This document shows positions 50,329 to 59,464 of a DNA stretch of 64,000 nt, piece after piece (position 1 is the first letter of the stretch; the number at the start of each line of letters is the position of its first letter). The notes under the pieces were generated by a model that did not search any database, was not told where the DNA came from, and saw only the letters and a program-made list of their open reading frames with translations. This DNA comes from Rhodospirillales bacterium (lineage in GTDB: Bacteria > Pseudomonadota > Alphaproteobacteria > Rhodospirillales > Casp-alpha2). Both the position numbers and the translations under genes were made by a program. The stretch spans positions 124,001-188,000 of the forward strand of contig JAEPMA010000001.1 of the NCBI GenBank assembly GCA_017644185.1, given 5' to 3'.

Positions 50329-52494
50329 TTACTTGAAAGTGTCGGCCAGCCGGGCCGGGGCGGCGGATTTCAGTCCATCCAGAACCAGCTCTTCGCTCAA
50401 CAGTTCCGGAAGTGCGGCGCCGTTGGGGGCCCCTTTACCGTATACTGCGTTGAATGGAATCCCATAGCGCCCGAACGACGCCAGGTACTGGGCGATCTCG
50501 GGATCGGGACGGGTCCAGTCGGCTTGCATGGCGATCACGTCGGGGCTGTTCAGAAGCTCGAGGATTCGGCCCCGTTCCATGACAAGGCGCTTGTTGACCT
50601 GACACGTGATGCACCAGTCCGCGGTGACGTCGACGAAGACGATCAGGTCTTTCTCAACCAACCGGGGGATGGCGGCCGGGTCGAATTTCTGCCAACCGAT
50701 CTTCGAGACGCCCGGGGTGTTGGTGTCGAGCGGGCCGTTGATATCGCCGAGTTCCGCTGTCGTGATGGCTGCGATGGTGGCGAGCACCAACACCACCGGG
50801 GTGGCTTTCTTGATCTCGGGCACTGTCCGCATCACGGGACCGAGCCAAAGCGCCGCTAGGATAAGCAGCACGCCGGTCAGGGCGGCGGCAAACGTCCCGG
50901 CGGCCCCGGCCAACACGCTCAACAGCCAGACCGCCGTCGCCGCGAGGGAGAGGCCGAGTACGAACTTGAGCCGTACCATCCAGGGCCCGGGTTTCGGCAT
51001 GAAGGTGACGAGACGGGGCAGCGCGGCAATCAAGAGATAGGGGGTGGATAGGCCGATGCCGAGGACGGCGAAGACCGCGAAGATATCGGCTGCGCCTTGA
51101 GATAACGCGAAACCGACCGCCGTGCCGAGGAATGGGGCGGAACAGGGCGTCGCCAACAAGGTTGCGAACACCCCCTGCAAAAAGTGACCAATCACCCCCT
51201 CATGTGCGCCCGCCGCGTGCCCTTTATCCGAGATCCTGCTTGGTAGACGGAATTCGAAAAAACCCCACATATTGCAGGCGAACAGCGTCACTAAAAACGC
51301 CATGGCGATCAAAAACCATGGTTGCTGGAACTGGATTCCCCAACCGATCCCGGCACCGACCGATTTCAGCGCAACCAGGGCGGCGGCGAGCATCAGAAAC
51401 GCGAAAATGATCCCACTCGCGGATGCAAGAAAGCTAAGGCGCACGGTCGCGGGCGCACTGCCGCCGTGTTTGACGACGCTCAGGAATTTCAACGACAGCA
51501 CCGGCAGCACGCAAGGCATCAAGTTCAGGATCAGGCCGCCCAGAAAGGCGAACAGGAGGATGATTGGTAACGAATGAGAGTTGGTGACGTCGGGGCGGGC
51601 ACCCAGCAAATCGGCTTGGAACGGTCTCGGTGGTTCCAGGGATACCGGCGTCTCCATCGCCCGTTTGCCGTCCAGCAGCGTGAGCGTGAACCGTTCGCCG
51701 CTCAGTTTTTCAGCGGCTTCCTTGGGCGAACCATTAAAGCCTGATACTGGAACACGAAGCACCGCTTCGCCCGCCGCGTTGTCGATCTTGACGGCGGGGG
51801 CGCCATAACCGAACCCGACAGGGCCTTCGACATAGAGATCGGGTCCGGTGAAAGGCAGCTCGCTGATGGCGCGGGCAGAGATATACAGCCCTTTGTCGGA
51901 CGCTTCCGTCCACGCCGAAATGATTTTCAGGCGCGCGGCATCGCCTGTACGCGGGACGCGCGATTCGAACTGTCCGATATCATGTGCGAAGCTGGTTGGC
52001 GCCCCGTCGCCTCTGGGTAGGGTCATCCGCAAGGTGGCGTCATAGGGGATGCATATCTCTTTACACGTAAGGTATCGGACCGTTGCCGCGATTTCGGCAT
52101 CATGGCCGGGATCAGGCGACACGATGTCGAACGGAAGGATGACGCCGCCCTCGTAACCCAGCGTCTCGAGGCCCAGGACCGAGAAGCGCTCCGGTATCGG
52201 CCAGCGTAACGCGCCGATGTCGGCATTTTTCGTATCAGAGAAGTCCGGTTGCGGCGGAAATCCGGCATCACCCGGGGAGCGCCAGTAGACCTTCCAGCCC
52301 GGTTTCATACGGAATTGCAGACCGGCGAGGACGTTGCCGTCGTCACCCAATCCGTCGCGGGCCGCAATCAGCCGGACCGCGGACTGTTCTTCTTCCGCCC
52401 ACACCGAGCGCGCGATCTCGGCATGGGCCTCATTCACCGTCCACCCGGTTAGGCTGGCGGTGATAAGGGCGAGCGTGATCAGTCGTTTTAGCAT
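50329..52494 (-). CDS. dsbD: DsbD-family thiol:disulfide interchange protein
   Basis: A 721-residue inner-membrane protein that carries electrons from cytoplasmic thioredoxin to the periplasm. It has a signal peptide (MLKRLITLALITASLTGW), an N-terminal periplasmic domain with CKEIC, eight membrane helices containing NLMPCVLPVLSLK and TPCSAPFLGTAVG (the two transmembrane cysteines), and a C-terminal thioredoxin domain with WCITC. The start at 52494 has AAGGA upstream; an in-frame ATG at 52575 has no signal peptide after it. It stands alone. Confidence 0.94.
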   Translation of the reverse strand: MLKRLITLALITASLTGWTVNEAHAEIARSVWAEEEQSAVRLIAARDGLGDDGNVLAGLQFRMKPGWKVYWRSPGDAGFPPQPDFSDTKNADIGALRWPIPERFSVLGLETLGYEGGVILPFDIVSPDPGHDAEIAATVRYLTCKEICIPYDATLRMTLPRGDGAPTSFAHDIGQFESRVPRTGDAARLKIISAWTEASDKGLYISARAISELPFTGPDLYVEGPVGFGYGAPAVKIDNAAGEAVLRVPVSGFNGSPKEAAEKLSGERFTLTLLDGKRAMETPVSLEPPRPFQADLLGARPDVTNSHSLPIILLFAFLGGLILNLMPCVLPVLSLKFLSVVKHGGSAPATVRLSFLASASGIIFAFLMLAAALVALKSVGAGIGWGIQFQQPWFLIAMAFLVTLFACNMWGFFEFRLPSRISDKGHAAGAHEGVIGHFLQGVFATLLATPCSAPFLGTAVGFALSQGAADIFAVFAVLGIGLSTPYLLIAALPRLVTFMPKPGPWMVRLKFVLGLSLAATAVWLLSVLAGAAGTFAAALTGVLLILAALWLGPVMRTVPEIKKATPVVLVLATIAAITTAELGDINGPLDTNTPGVSKIGWQKFDPAAIPRLVEKDLIVFVDVTADWCITCQVNKRLVMERGRILELLNSPDVIAMQADWTRPDPEIAQYLASFGRYGIPFNAVYGKGAPNGAALPELLSEELVLDGLKSAAPARLADTFK

Positions 52495-52679
52495 ATACCG
52501 TCGGTCCTTAGCTCCGGCGTCTATACCATCCGCCACAATCCAGAGGCCAGCACAACCCGGATCATTCGTCTTCACGCGATATTGAGTTTGGGTGAGGCGT
52601 CGGACCTAGTGGATTTTTGCGCCGGGCGACCTATGTGTCATAATACAAAAGCAAACGCCGTAACCCGACGGAGACACGC

Positions 52680-53267
52680 GTGAGAGGCTTTTTGCAGGAC
52701 GGCTTAAAAGACGACAACTATCTGACGGGCAGATTCCTCGTGGCTATGCCGGGTATGGAGGATGACCGATTTCAACAGACGCTGATCTATGTCTGCGCAC
52801 ACGGCCCTGAAGGCGCGATGGGACTCGTCGTCAACAAGCCGCTCGACAGTATCAGTTTTCCCGATCTTTTAAGTCAGCTCGACATCACCATGCCGCCGGC
52901 GGGCGAGGGGATAGAGGTGTTGTTCGGCGGTCCGGTCGAGACGGGTCGCGGTTTTGTTCTTCATTCGCCCGACTACATGCACGACGCGACGATGGTCGTC
53001 GACGACGAAGTGGCTTTGACGGCGACCGTCGATGTTTTGCGCGCCATCGCCGAGGGGGGAGGTCCCAGGCAGCGTCTCTTGGCGCTCGGCTATGCGGGCT
53101 GGGACAGCGGCCAGCTCGACGCCGAGATCAAGGCCAATGGCTGGCTTAGTGTGGACGCCGACCCACAGCTTTTGTTCGACACCAATATTTCCACCAAGTG
53201 GGAGCGGGCCATGGCGAAGCTCGGTATCGACCCGCTTATGCTCTCGGATAAAGCTGGTCATGCCTAA
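52680..53267 (+). CDS. YqgE/AlgH family protein
   Basis: A 195-residue cytoplasmic protein with the family pattern LVAMPGMEDDRFQQTLIYVC, AMGLVVNKPL and YAGWDSGQLDAEI. YqgE is widely conserved, and no reaction is settled. It starts with GTG (MRGFLQDG), preceded by GGAG six bases upstream. It overlaps the next gene by eight bases. Confidence 0.94.
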   Translation: MRGFLQDGLKDDNYLTGRFLVAMPGMEDDRFQQTLIYVCAHGPEGAMGLVVNKPLDSISFPDLLSQLDITMPPAGEGIEVLFGGPVETGRGFVLHSPDYMHDATMVVDDEVALTATVDVLRAIAEGGGPRQRLLALGYAGWDSGQLDAEIKANGWLSVDADPQLLFDTNISTKWERAMAKLGIDPLMLSDKAGHA

Positions 53268-53574
53268 AGGACGTAACCCCGGACGGGGCAAGGGAAAACC
53301 CGCACCGAAGTCACCCGCGTCCGGCAATGATCCGGACGCGTTCATGCGCGATCTGATCCGGCGCATGGATGGCTGTGATACCGCCGAGAAACTGAACGAC
53401 GAGGTGCTGATGCCGTTCGCCCTCGCGCTTGAAAAAGTCTGCGGGGCGCGAGGCTATGTCATGAATATTTACGGCGAGACCTCGAACATCGTCTTTTCGG
53501 GTAATACGGAAGACACGGAGGCGATTTATCAGATCGTCGAAGCCTATATGGATGATCAGGCGGACGATGACTGA
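53260..53574 (+). CDS. Conserved hypothetical protein coupled to YqgE
   Basis: A 104-residue protein. It starts with a basic, proline- and glycine-rich tail (MPKGRNPGRGKGKPAPKSP), then has a globular part with DPDAFMRDLIRRMDGCDTAEKL, VLMPFALALEKVCGARG and VFSGNTEDTEAIYQIVEAY. No family is recognised. The start overlaps the YqgE stop by eight bases, so the two are translated together. The basic tail could bind nucleic acid; this is a guess. Confidence 0.7.
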   Translation: MPKGRNPGRGKGKPAPKSPASGNDPDAFMRDLIRRMDGCDTAEKLNDEVLMPFALALEKVCGARGYVMNIYGETSNIVFSGNTEDTEAIYQIVEAYMDDQADDD

Positions 53575-53592
53575 CCGCCGTGGTTTCCTGAG

Positions 53593-54456
53593 ATGACCGA
53601 GTTCAAGAATAATCTGACGACCTGGTTGTTCGTGACGTCGATCGACATGGAGCAGATTAATGCCGCCGCCGACGCGAAGCCCGACTGCGTCATCGTCGAT
53701 ATGGAGGATTTCACCCCGCCGGCCCTTCGCGAGAAGGGGCGGGACATGCTGGCCGAGACCCTATCGATCATTTCGGCGGCCGGCGTCAAACCATGCGTTC
53801 GGATCAATCCGACGGGAACACGGGACTACCCGCTCGACCTTGCCGCCGCCCTTGAAGCGGGGGCTGAAGTGATCTCTCTCCCCAAGACCGCGTCAGCGAC
53901 GGATCTTTACGATCTTGCGGGCGCGATCGGGCGCCACGGGGGGAGGGGCGATATGCCGCCGATGATTCTGCCATGTATCGAGACGGCTGAAGGTCTGGTG
54001 AATACGTACGCGATTTTGAAGGAGGCGCCGCAACTAATTGGCTGCCTTGTCGCGTCTGAAGACATGACCACCAGTTTAAGGGCGCCGAGGGATACTTCGG
54101 GCACGGCCATCCGCTATGCGCGTGAGCGTTTTTTGTTGGAATGCCGCGCGGCCGGCGTCGAGCCGGTCGACTGTCCCTATACCTGGGCCGACCGTGAAGG
54201 GCTCATTGCCGAAACCGAGTATGCGAAGGCGCTCGGTTATCATGCCAAGTCGGCGGCCAGGGCCGACCAGATCGCCGTAATGCGTGAGATTCTTGAACCC
54301 AGTGACGGCGAGATTTCGCACGCAGAGCGCTTGGTCACGGCGTTCGAAGCTGCGGAGAAAGACGGTAAGGACCGGATCGAGGTCGACGGCCAGATCGCCG
54401 AGCGGCCATCGTACCTGAATGCTCTCGCGTTGTTGGCGCGGGTCGGTCGCGGCTGA
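53593..54456 (+). CDS. HpcH/HpaI aldolase or citrate lyase beta-like protein
   Basis: A 287-residue TIM-barrel protein of the CitE/malyl-CoA lyase group, which splits or forms C-C bonds between acyl-CoA or 2-oxo acids with a metal ion. Visible are VDMEDFTPPALREKGRDML, the CVRINPTGTRDYPLDLAAALEAG barrel (Arg), metal-binding Glu in LPCIETAEGL and Asp in SEDMTTSL. The closest substrate is not clear. Nothing known to me about the neighbouring genes tells more. It is followed by the AT-rich region at 54457. Confidence 0.88.
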   Translation: MTEFKNNLTTWLFVTSIDMEQINAAADAKPDCVIVDMEDFTPPALREKGRDMLAETLSIISAAGVKPCVRINPTGTRDYPLDLAAALEAGAEVISLPKTASATDLYDLAGAIGRHGGRGDMPPMILPCIETAEGLVNTYAILKEAPQLIGCLVASEDMTTSLRAPRDTSGTAIRYARERFLLECRAAGVEPVDCPYTWADREGLIAETEYAKALGYHAKSAARADQIAVMREILEPSDGEISHAERLVTAFEAAEKDGKDRIEVDGQIAERPSYLNALALLARVGRG

Positions 54457-54732
54457 CGGCCATTATTTCATCGAATCAAGTCTATTCGCAGTATGGGTAA
54501 ATGGCGATCAAAGAAAAATCGCTCATATCCGCATCGATATTTCTATAAAATCATTATACCTAATAATATAAAATAATCACAATCGAATACTTATTTTAAC
54601 AACTTTAAATAGTTGTAATTTATTATTGTCATACGTTTCCTTGAAATATTAGGTGTCCTCTATTATTTATTAATGGAGTTAGCAAATATATTAAAAAGTA
54701 AATTAGAATTCCTGAAGGGAGTTATCAGATCA
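54457..54732. other. AT-rich, gene-free leader before the ATP-grasp gene
   Basis: About 275 bases, roughly three quarters A+T, in a region that is otherwise near 60% G+C. It has no gene I can support. It contains inverted repeats: GCGAT/ATCGC (54504-54508, 54518-54522) and ACAACT/AGTTGT (54599-54604, 54611-54616). Several TATAAT-like hexamers make promoter assignment unsafe. It could hold the promoter and operators of the pair downstream, an H-NS-like bound stretch, or the edge of a transferred piece. Confidence 0.7.
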
Positions 54733-55977
54733 ATGGCCAGCAAGGACCCGAACGCCAATAAGGATCCGAACAAGGGCTACGTTGCCATCTTCGGTTGGAG
54801 CCTGAACGCCATCGATGCCATCGACCGGTTCGACCGCCGTTACATCGTTGTGGCGCCGTCCTGGGCAAAAGACTATGCGGAAGAAAACGATATTCCGTTC
54901 ATGTCCTGGGATTTCGAGCGCCTGAACGAGCGTTCCTTCGAACTGGGTGAGAAGCTTAAGGAGATGGGCGTCGACGTGGCGATCCCGTTATTCGAGGAAA
55001 CCGTCGAATGGGCCGGCGCCGTCAATGCCGTGTTGCTTGAGAATCCGAGGCTGATGAACCAGGCCATGTTGTTCCGTAACAAGGCAATGATGAAGCGCCG
55101 TGCGCAGCTTGGTGGTATCCGTGTCGGCATCTTCGAAGAGGCTCAAAGCAGGACCGATGTCGTGAATTTCCTGCGCCGCGTCAACGAAGCACTGTTGAAA
55201 CTTGATGGTGATCCGAACGATCCCATTCACGTCAAGGCGTTCGACAAGGCCGGCTGCCTCGGTCATCGGGTGGTGCGTACTGCCGAGGACGTGGACAACA
55301 TTCCCGACGATGAATTCCCGTCGTTGATGGAGAGCCATCTCGATGGGTGGGAGTTCGCGGTCGAAGCCTTCATCAAGGATCGCAAGATTCAGTTTTTGAA
55401 TATTTCGGAGTACGTGCACCTGGGCTACTCGGTGTTCGTCCCGGCGACACCGGAACTTGAGAAATGGCGCGATCGCGTTACGGAAGAGATCGAGAAACTG
55501 ATCGAAACCTTCAATATCGATTTCGGCTTCATTCACCCCGAGTACTTCGTCACCAGCGATGGAAAAATGTACTTCGGCGAGGTCGCTTATCGGCCGCCCG
55601 GGTTTAACGCCTTCGAACTTATCGAGCGCGCCTATGGCTTCAACTGCTATCAGGGCTTAGTGCTGATGTTCGATCCGAAGACCACCCAGGAGGAGATCGA
55701 TGCGTTCTTCCCGAAGGAAGTCGTCGACGCCAAGGGGCATGCCGGGTGTTTCGGTGTATACCCCCGCCGCCGCGTGGTCAGCGATTTGCAGATTCCCGGC
55801 GAGACGGAAAACGACCCGTTCTTCGAATTCCACGAGCTTATGCCGCCGCATGAAAACAAAGTCACCAAGCGGACCGCGTTTGGCACGCATTGGGGCTTGG
55901 TGTACTTTTTCGGGGATGATCCATATCGCATGCGCGAGCTTCTTCTGAAGCAGGAAGACCTGGACTTCTATATCTGA
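54733..55977 (+). CDS. ATP-grasp-fold ligase
   Basis: A 414-residue protein with the ATP-grasp fold, which uses ATP to make an acyl-phosphate and join it to an amine or similar. It has a Rossmann-like front (GYVAIFGWSLNAIDAIDRF), FRNKAMMKRRAQLGG (Lys117), the glycine-loop strand HVKAFDKAGCLG (Lys168), GWEFAVEAF, and IHPEYFVTSDGKMYFGEV with Glu270 and Glu283, then AYRPPGFNAFELIERA. The last 70 residues after VDAKGHAGC are a small beta domain. The start at 54733 follows GGAG; an AT-rich in-frame leader from 54673 is possible. The acid and amine substrates are unknown. The next gene follows after 34 bases. Confidence 0.85.
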   Translation: MASKDPNANKDPNKGYVAIFGWSLNAIDAIDRFDRRYIVVAPSWAKDYAEENDIPFMSWDFERLNERSFELGEKLKEMGVDVAIPLFEETVEWAGAVNAVLLENPRLMNQAMLFRNKAMMKRRAQLGGIRVGIFEEAQSRTDVVNFLRRVNEALLKLDGDPNDPIHVKAFDKAGCLGHRVVRTAEDVDNIPDDEFPSLMESHLDGWEFAVEAFIKDRKIQFLNISEYVHLGYSVFVPATPELEKWRDRVTEEIEKLIETFNIDFGFIHPEYFVTSDGKMYFGEVAYRPPGFNAFELIERAYGFNCYQGLVLMFDPKTTQEEIDAFFPKEVVDAKGHAGCFGVYPRRRVVSDLQIPGETENDPFFEFHELMPPHENKVTKRTAFGTHWGLVYFFGDDPYRMRELLLKQEDLDFYI

Positions 55978-56011
55978 CGGACCGGGTTGAGCCTTCGTCT
56001 GGAGGGGCGAA

Positions 56012-58003
56012 ATGACAGACACGATGGGCACCGGCGCCGATGAGGCGCCGGTCGCATATGATCCCGCCCTCGCGGTGAAGCTGGACGACGCCTCGGCGCG
56101 TTTGGCCGAAGCGCGGCCGTTCGGCAAGGCGCGTCACCGTGCCGCTGTGCTTGAACTCACGCGCCGCATGATGGCGAGCGAGGCGGGGCTGTCGGAAGTC
56201 TATGCGCGCATTCAGTCGCTTGAAGATGCCGGCATCTTCACCGGAACGGACTGGGCGCAGCCGGATACGCTGCAGGCTGCCCTGGCGGGGCGGACACTCA
56301 AGTTCGCGGACACTCAAACCGCGATGCTGGAAGTGCTCAATCACCTGAGGATGCTGGCTGTCGCGAAACGGCAGTACTTCCATCCGGGGATCGCCTCGGA
56401 GCACGCCCACAATTTCCTCTCGCAGGTCGTCGGTCTCAATCTCGATCTGGTTTTCTCTATCCAGGATGAGGCGGCAAGACTGCGTCCCGGAGGAATGGAC
56501 CGGGTATGCCGTCAGCTTTACAACCATCTGGTTCACAACATCGGTCACGATGAGATTCTAGACACTCTGATAGCCGAGATCTGGCGCTTATTGTCGCAGC
56601 GCCCGGTTGTCGTCGACGACATCAAGGCCATGATCGCGCAGATTTCGGTCTGGCTTTTTGACAGCGGCGCCGATGCGGGGACCGGGGCTTGGGGGGCGGA
56701 CAGGCTGATCAGCGCCGTGTTCGGACCGACGAGATTGAGCCGGGAAGACCCCGGCCTTGATATTTACGCCGAGCGAATCGGTAAGCTGGATTCGGGCGGG
56801 CTCGCCCAGGAAGCGAGCGCGTTTGCGCGTGCGATGCACGACACGGGGCTCGTATCCGCCTATCACGGCGTCTTTCTCCGGCACATTGCCGCCGATGCGC
56901 CGGAACTGATTCCGGATACCCTTGGACTGTCGAGTACCGGGACGGACTCTCTCAAGTGTTACGGGGATCTGATCCGCGCCCTGATCGATCACGCAATCCA
57001 CGCCGAAACCGCGCAGGCGATTTACGGTCTCGCGCAAATGCTGGAACGCGGCATCGTCTATATGCCACCTGTGGCACCCGCCCTCTGGCGCCAGCTTGCG
57101 CTCAAGCTATCGCCCAGCGCAAAGGAGACGATCGCCGCCGGGTTCGGTGTTGCACATCCCCCGGAGGTTTTCGTGAGTGCGGGGGTGTTGAGCATCCTCG
57201 GTATGCCGTTCGGCATCGGTCAGGGAAACAATCCGACCTGTCAGGCTGCCCGCGCACTCTCCATGTGGTCCTACACCGATCCGGATTATCTGCTGCAAAT
57301 CATCACCTGGGCGGCGCGCGACGACGAAGTCGTGATCACTTTCGAAGGTGCACCGGTTTCGTCGCGGGCAGAGGGGGCCGCGGCCAAACTGTTGTTCGAT
57401 GTCGATCCGGTGTCGGCCATCGTCGTCCCTCACCTAGACCGAATCTACGCCCAGATGGGTGCGCTATGCGCCGGGCGTGGGGATGACATGCATAAATGGG
57501 TGAACCGCGAATTGCACGGCTGGTGGGTCGGACGGGGCATGGAGATCGCGGTCGACGTGGCGACGGGGAACCTCAAGGATTTCGATACATTCGTCCGCCA
57601 TTTTTATGCCGCCTACCATCCTTCATACAACGGCGGTCAGCCGGTGATCCATCCGCAACCTGCGGGCGTTGCGATGACGGATGGGATGGCGCGTTACGTC
57701 GGCTGGCACGCGATCAGCATCTGCCGTGTCGCGCTCGGTCAGGCGGATGAAATGCGGGTATATTTCTACAATCCGAATAACGATAGCGGGCAGGACTGGG
57801 GCGCGGGTGTCGTTGTCTCGACGGACGGAAATGGGGAGCGCTACGGCGAGAGTTCGCTCCCGATCGCGGACTTCGTATCGCGGCTTTATCTGTTCCACTT
57901 CGATCCGTTGGAACAAGGACGTCCTGGGGATGTGCCCACTGAAGAAGTGCAGCGCGTCCGGGACATGGCGGTCGAGAGTTGGGCGAAGGATAGGGCGGCT
58001 TAA
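56012..58003 (+). CDS. Unknown protein with a papain-like Gln-Cys-His-Asn pattern
   Basis: A 663-residue cytoplasmic protein with no known family. Residues 1 to about 385 look helical with conserved-looking residues (HAHNFLSQVVGLNLDL, RQLYNHLVHNIGHDE). From about 395 it looks different: FGIGQGNNPTCQAARALSMWSY gives Gln404 and Cys410, six residues apart as Gln19 and Cys25 in papain; GWHAISI gives His566; YFYNPNNDSGQDWG gives Asn587 and a later Trp596, as in the papain Asn-x-Trp region. This is the order of a papain-fold protease or transglutaminase. It lies 34 bases after the ATP-grasp gene with GGAGGGG before the ATG, so the two are surely one unit. Its 3' end overlaps the DUF3553 gene by four bases. 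Confidence 0.75.
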   Translation: MTDTMGTGADEAPVAYDPALAVKLDDASARLAEARPFGKARHRAAVLELTRRMMASEAGLSEVYARIQSLEDAGIFTGTDWAQPDTLQAALAGRTLKFADTQTAMLEVLNHLRMLAVAKRQYFHPGIASEHAHNFLSQVVGLNLDLVFSIQDEAARLRPGGMDRVCRQLYNHLVHNIGHDEILDTLIAEIWRLLSQRPVVVDDIKAMIAQISVWLFDSGADAGTGAWGADRLISAVFGPTRLSREDPGLDIYAERIGKLDSGGLAQEASAFARAMHDTGLVSAYHGVFLRHIAADAPELIPDTLGLSSTGTDSLKCYGDLIRALIDHAIHAETAQAIYGLAQMLERGIVYMPPVAPALWRQLALKLSPSAKETIAAGFGVAHPPEVFVSAGVLSILGMPFGIGQGNNPTCQAARALSMWSYTDPDYLLQIITWAARDDEVVITFEGAPVSSRAEGAAAKLLFDVDPVSAIVVPHLDRIYAQMGALCAGRGDDMHKWVNRELHGWWVGRGMEIAVDVATGNLKDFDTFVRHFYAAYHPSYNGGQPVIHPQPAGVAMTDGMARYVGWHAISICRVALGQADEMRVYFYNPNNDSGQDWGAGVVVSTDGNGERYGESSLPIADFVSRLYLFHFDPLEQGRPGDVPTEEVQRVRDMAVESWAKDRAA

Positions 58004-58203
58004 GCCTCAGGGTCCTTGTTCGGATCGACGACCATCAGTTCGATCACCGAACCGTCGATGATCAGTTTCCCCTCGTTTTCGAAGTTCACCGTGATCTTGT
58101 CGCCGACGATGGTTTGTACGCGGCCGAGCCCAAATTCGGGGGCTTGCGGATGACGGACGAACGAACCTTGCGAAATCAGAAAATTGCCGGGATGGAGGGC
58201 CAT
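58000..58203 (-). CDS. DUF3553 family protein
   Basis: A 67-residue cytoplasmic protein with the pattern FVRHPQAPEFGLGRVQTIVGDKITVNFENEGKLI, a beta-rich SH3-like small fold. The start at 58203 lies four bases after the M16 peptidase stop, so it is the last gene of the thrC-M16-DUF3553 operon; an in-frame ATG at 58245 would be inside the peptidase gene. The family function is unknown; such folds often bind nucleic acids, and this one resembles the Tudor-like domain seen at the end of some helicases. Confidence 0.82.
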   Translation of the reverse strand: MALHPGNFLISQGSFVRHPQAPEFGLGRVQTIVGDKITVNFENEGKLIIDGSVIELMVVDPNKDPEA

Positions 58204-58207
58204 CGCG

Positions 58208-59464
58208 TCAGTTGAAACGGGCAGCCAGAGTGTCCGGGTTCTCAAGACCCTTCACCGGACCGATGGCGGCGACACTTGGACGTCCTCGGAAGATGCGCGT
58301 CGCCACGTCTCGGACGGCATCCCCGTCCACGGCCTCGATCTTGGCGACGATCTCTTGCGGGTCGAGCGGGCGGCCGAACAGCATCAGGTGGCGCGCCATC
58401 TGTTCGGTGCGCGCCGATGTGCTTTCTCGGGCCATCAGAATACTGGCCTTGAGCTGGGCGCGGGCGCGTTCGGTTTCTTCCTCATTCAGCGAGTCGATCA
58501 CCTTGCCCGCTTCGTCGGCCAGGAGCGGGATCAGGTCAGATAGATGTTCTTCCCCGGTGCCGGCGTAGATCCCGAAAATGCCGCTATCTTCGTAGCAAGA
58601 CAGGAACGAATAGATCGAATAGGCGAGGCCGCGTTCTTCACGTACTTCCTGAAATAGCCGCGACGACATACCGCCCCCGAAGAGGGTCGAGAGGACCGAT
58701 GCGGCATAGAAGTCATCTTCCCGATAACCGACGCCCTCAAGACCGAGTACGATATGGACCTGCTCGAGATCCCGTTCGAGCCGGATATCGCCGCCTTTGT
58801 ATTTGGCGGCCTCGCGACCGTTTCCGTTTAACGTCGGAAGGGTGTCGAACGTGTCGGCGATCATCGTGACAAGCTCATCGTGATCGATCCGGCCGGCGGC
58901 GCAGAAGAGGCTGTGGGGGCCGGTGTAGCTTTGCTTGCGGTAGCCTTCGACATCGTCTCGCTCAAGTGCGCGGACGATGTCTTCCTTGCCCAGTACCGGG
59001 CGGCCGATAGCTTGATCGGGGTACGCCGCCTCCTGAAACAGATCGAACACGATATCGTCGGGGGTGTCGTGGGCTTGGTGGATTTCCTGGCAGATCACCG
59101 ATTTCTCGCGTTCCAGTTCCACCGGGTCCATGGTCGCATGCATGACGATGTCCGACACCAGGTCGACCGCGAGGCCGATATCGTCTTTCAGGACTTTCGC
59201 GTAATAGGCGGTATTCTCGCGCGATGTATAGGCGTTCAGGTGTCCGCCCACGGCCTCGATCTCCTCGGCGATCTGACGCGCGGTGCGGCGTTCCGTACCC
59301 TTGAAGACCATGTGCTCCAGAAGGTGCGAGATGCCGTTTACCTCAGGGGCTTCATCACGCGCACCGATGCCGACCCAGGTGCCGAGCGTCACCGTCTCGA
59401 CATTCTCCATGCTGTCGGTGGCGACCCGCATGCCGTTATCAAGGGTGGTGACGCGGACCGTCAT
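58208..59464 (-). CDS. M16-family zinc peptidase (processing peptidase-like)
   Basis: A 418-residue metallopeptidase with the inverted zinc motif HLLEH (His47, Glu50, His51) followed by the distal Glu in the ERE segment (VELEREKSVICQEI). There is no signal peptide. The order thrC-M16 peptidase is common in alphaproteobacteria, and these proteins are the closest bacterial relatives of the mitochondrial processing peptidase. The natural substrate is unknown. It overlaps thrC by four bases. Confidence 0.94.
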   Translation of the reverse strand: MTVRVTTLDNGMRVATDSMENVETVTLGTWVGIGARDEAPEVNGISHLLEHMVFKGTERRTARQIAEEIEAVGGHLNAYTSRENTAYYAKVLKDDIGLAVDLVSDIVMHATMDPVELEREKSVICQEIHQAHDTPDDIVFDLFQEAAYPDQAIGRPVLGKEDIVRALERDDVEGYRKQSYTGPHSLFCAAGRIDHDELVTMIADTFDTLPTLNGNGREAAKYKGGDIRLERDLEQVHIVLGLEGVGYREDDFYAASVLSTLFGGGMSSRLFQEVREERGLAYSIYSFLSCYEDSGIFGIYAGTGEEHLSDLIPLLADEAGKVIDSLNEEETERARAQLKASILMARESTSARTEQMARHLMLFGRPLDPQEIVAKIEAVDGDAVRDVATRIFRGRPSVAAIGPVKGLENPDTLAARFN

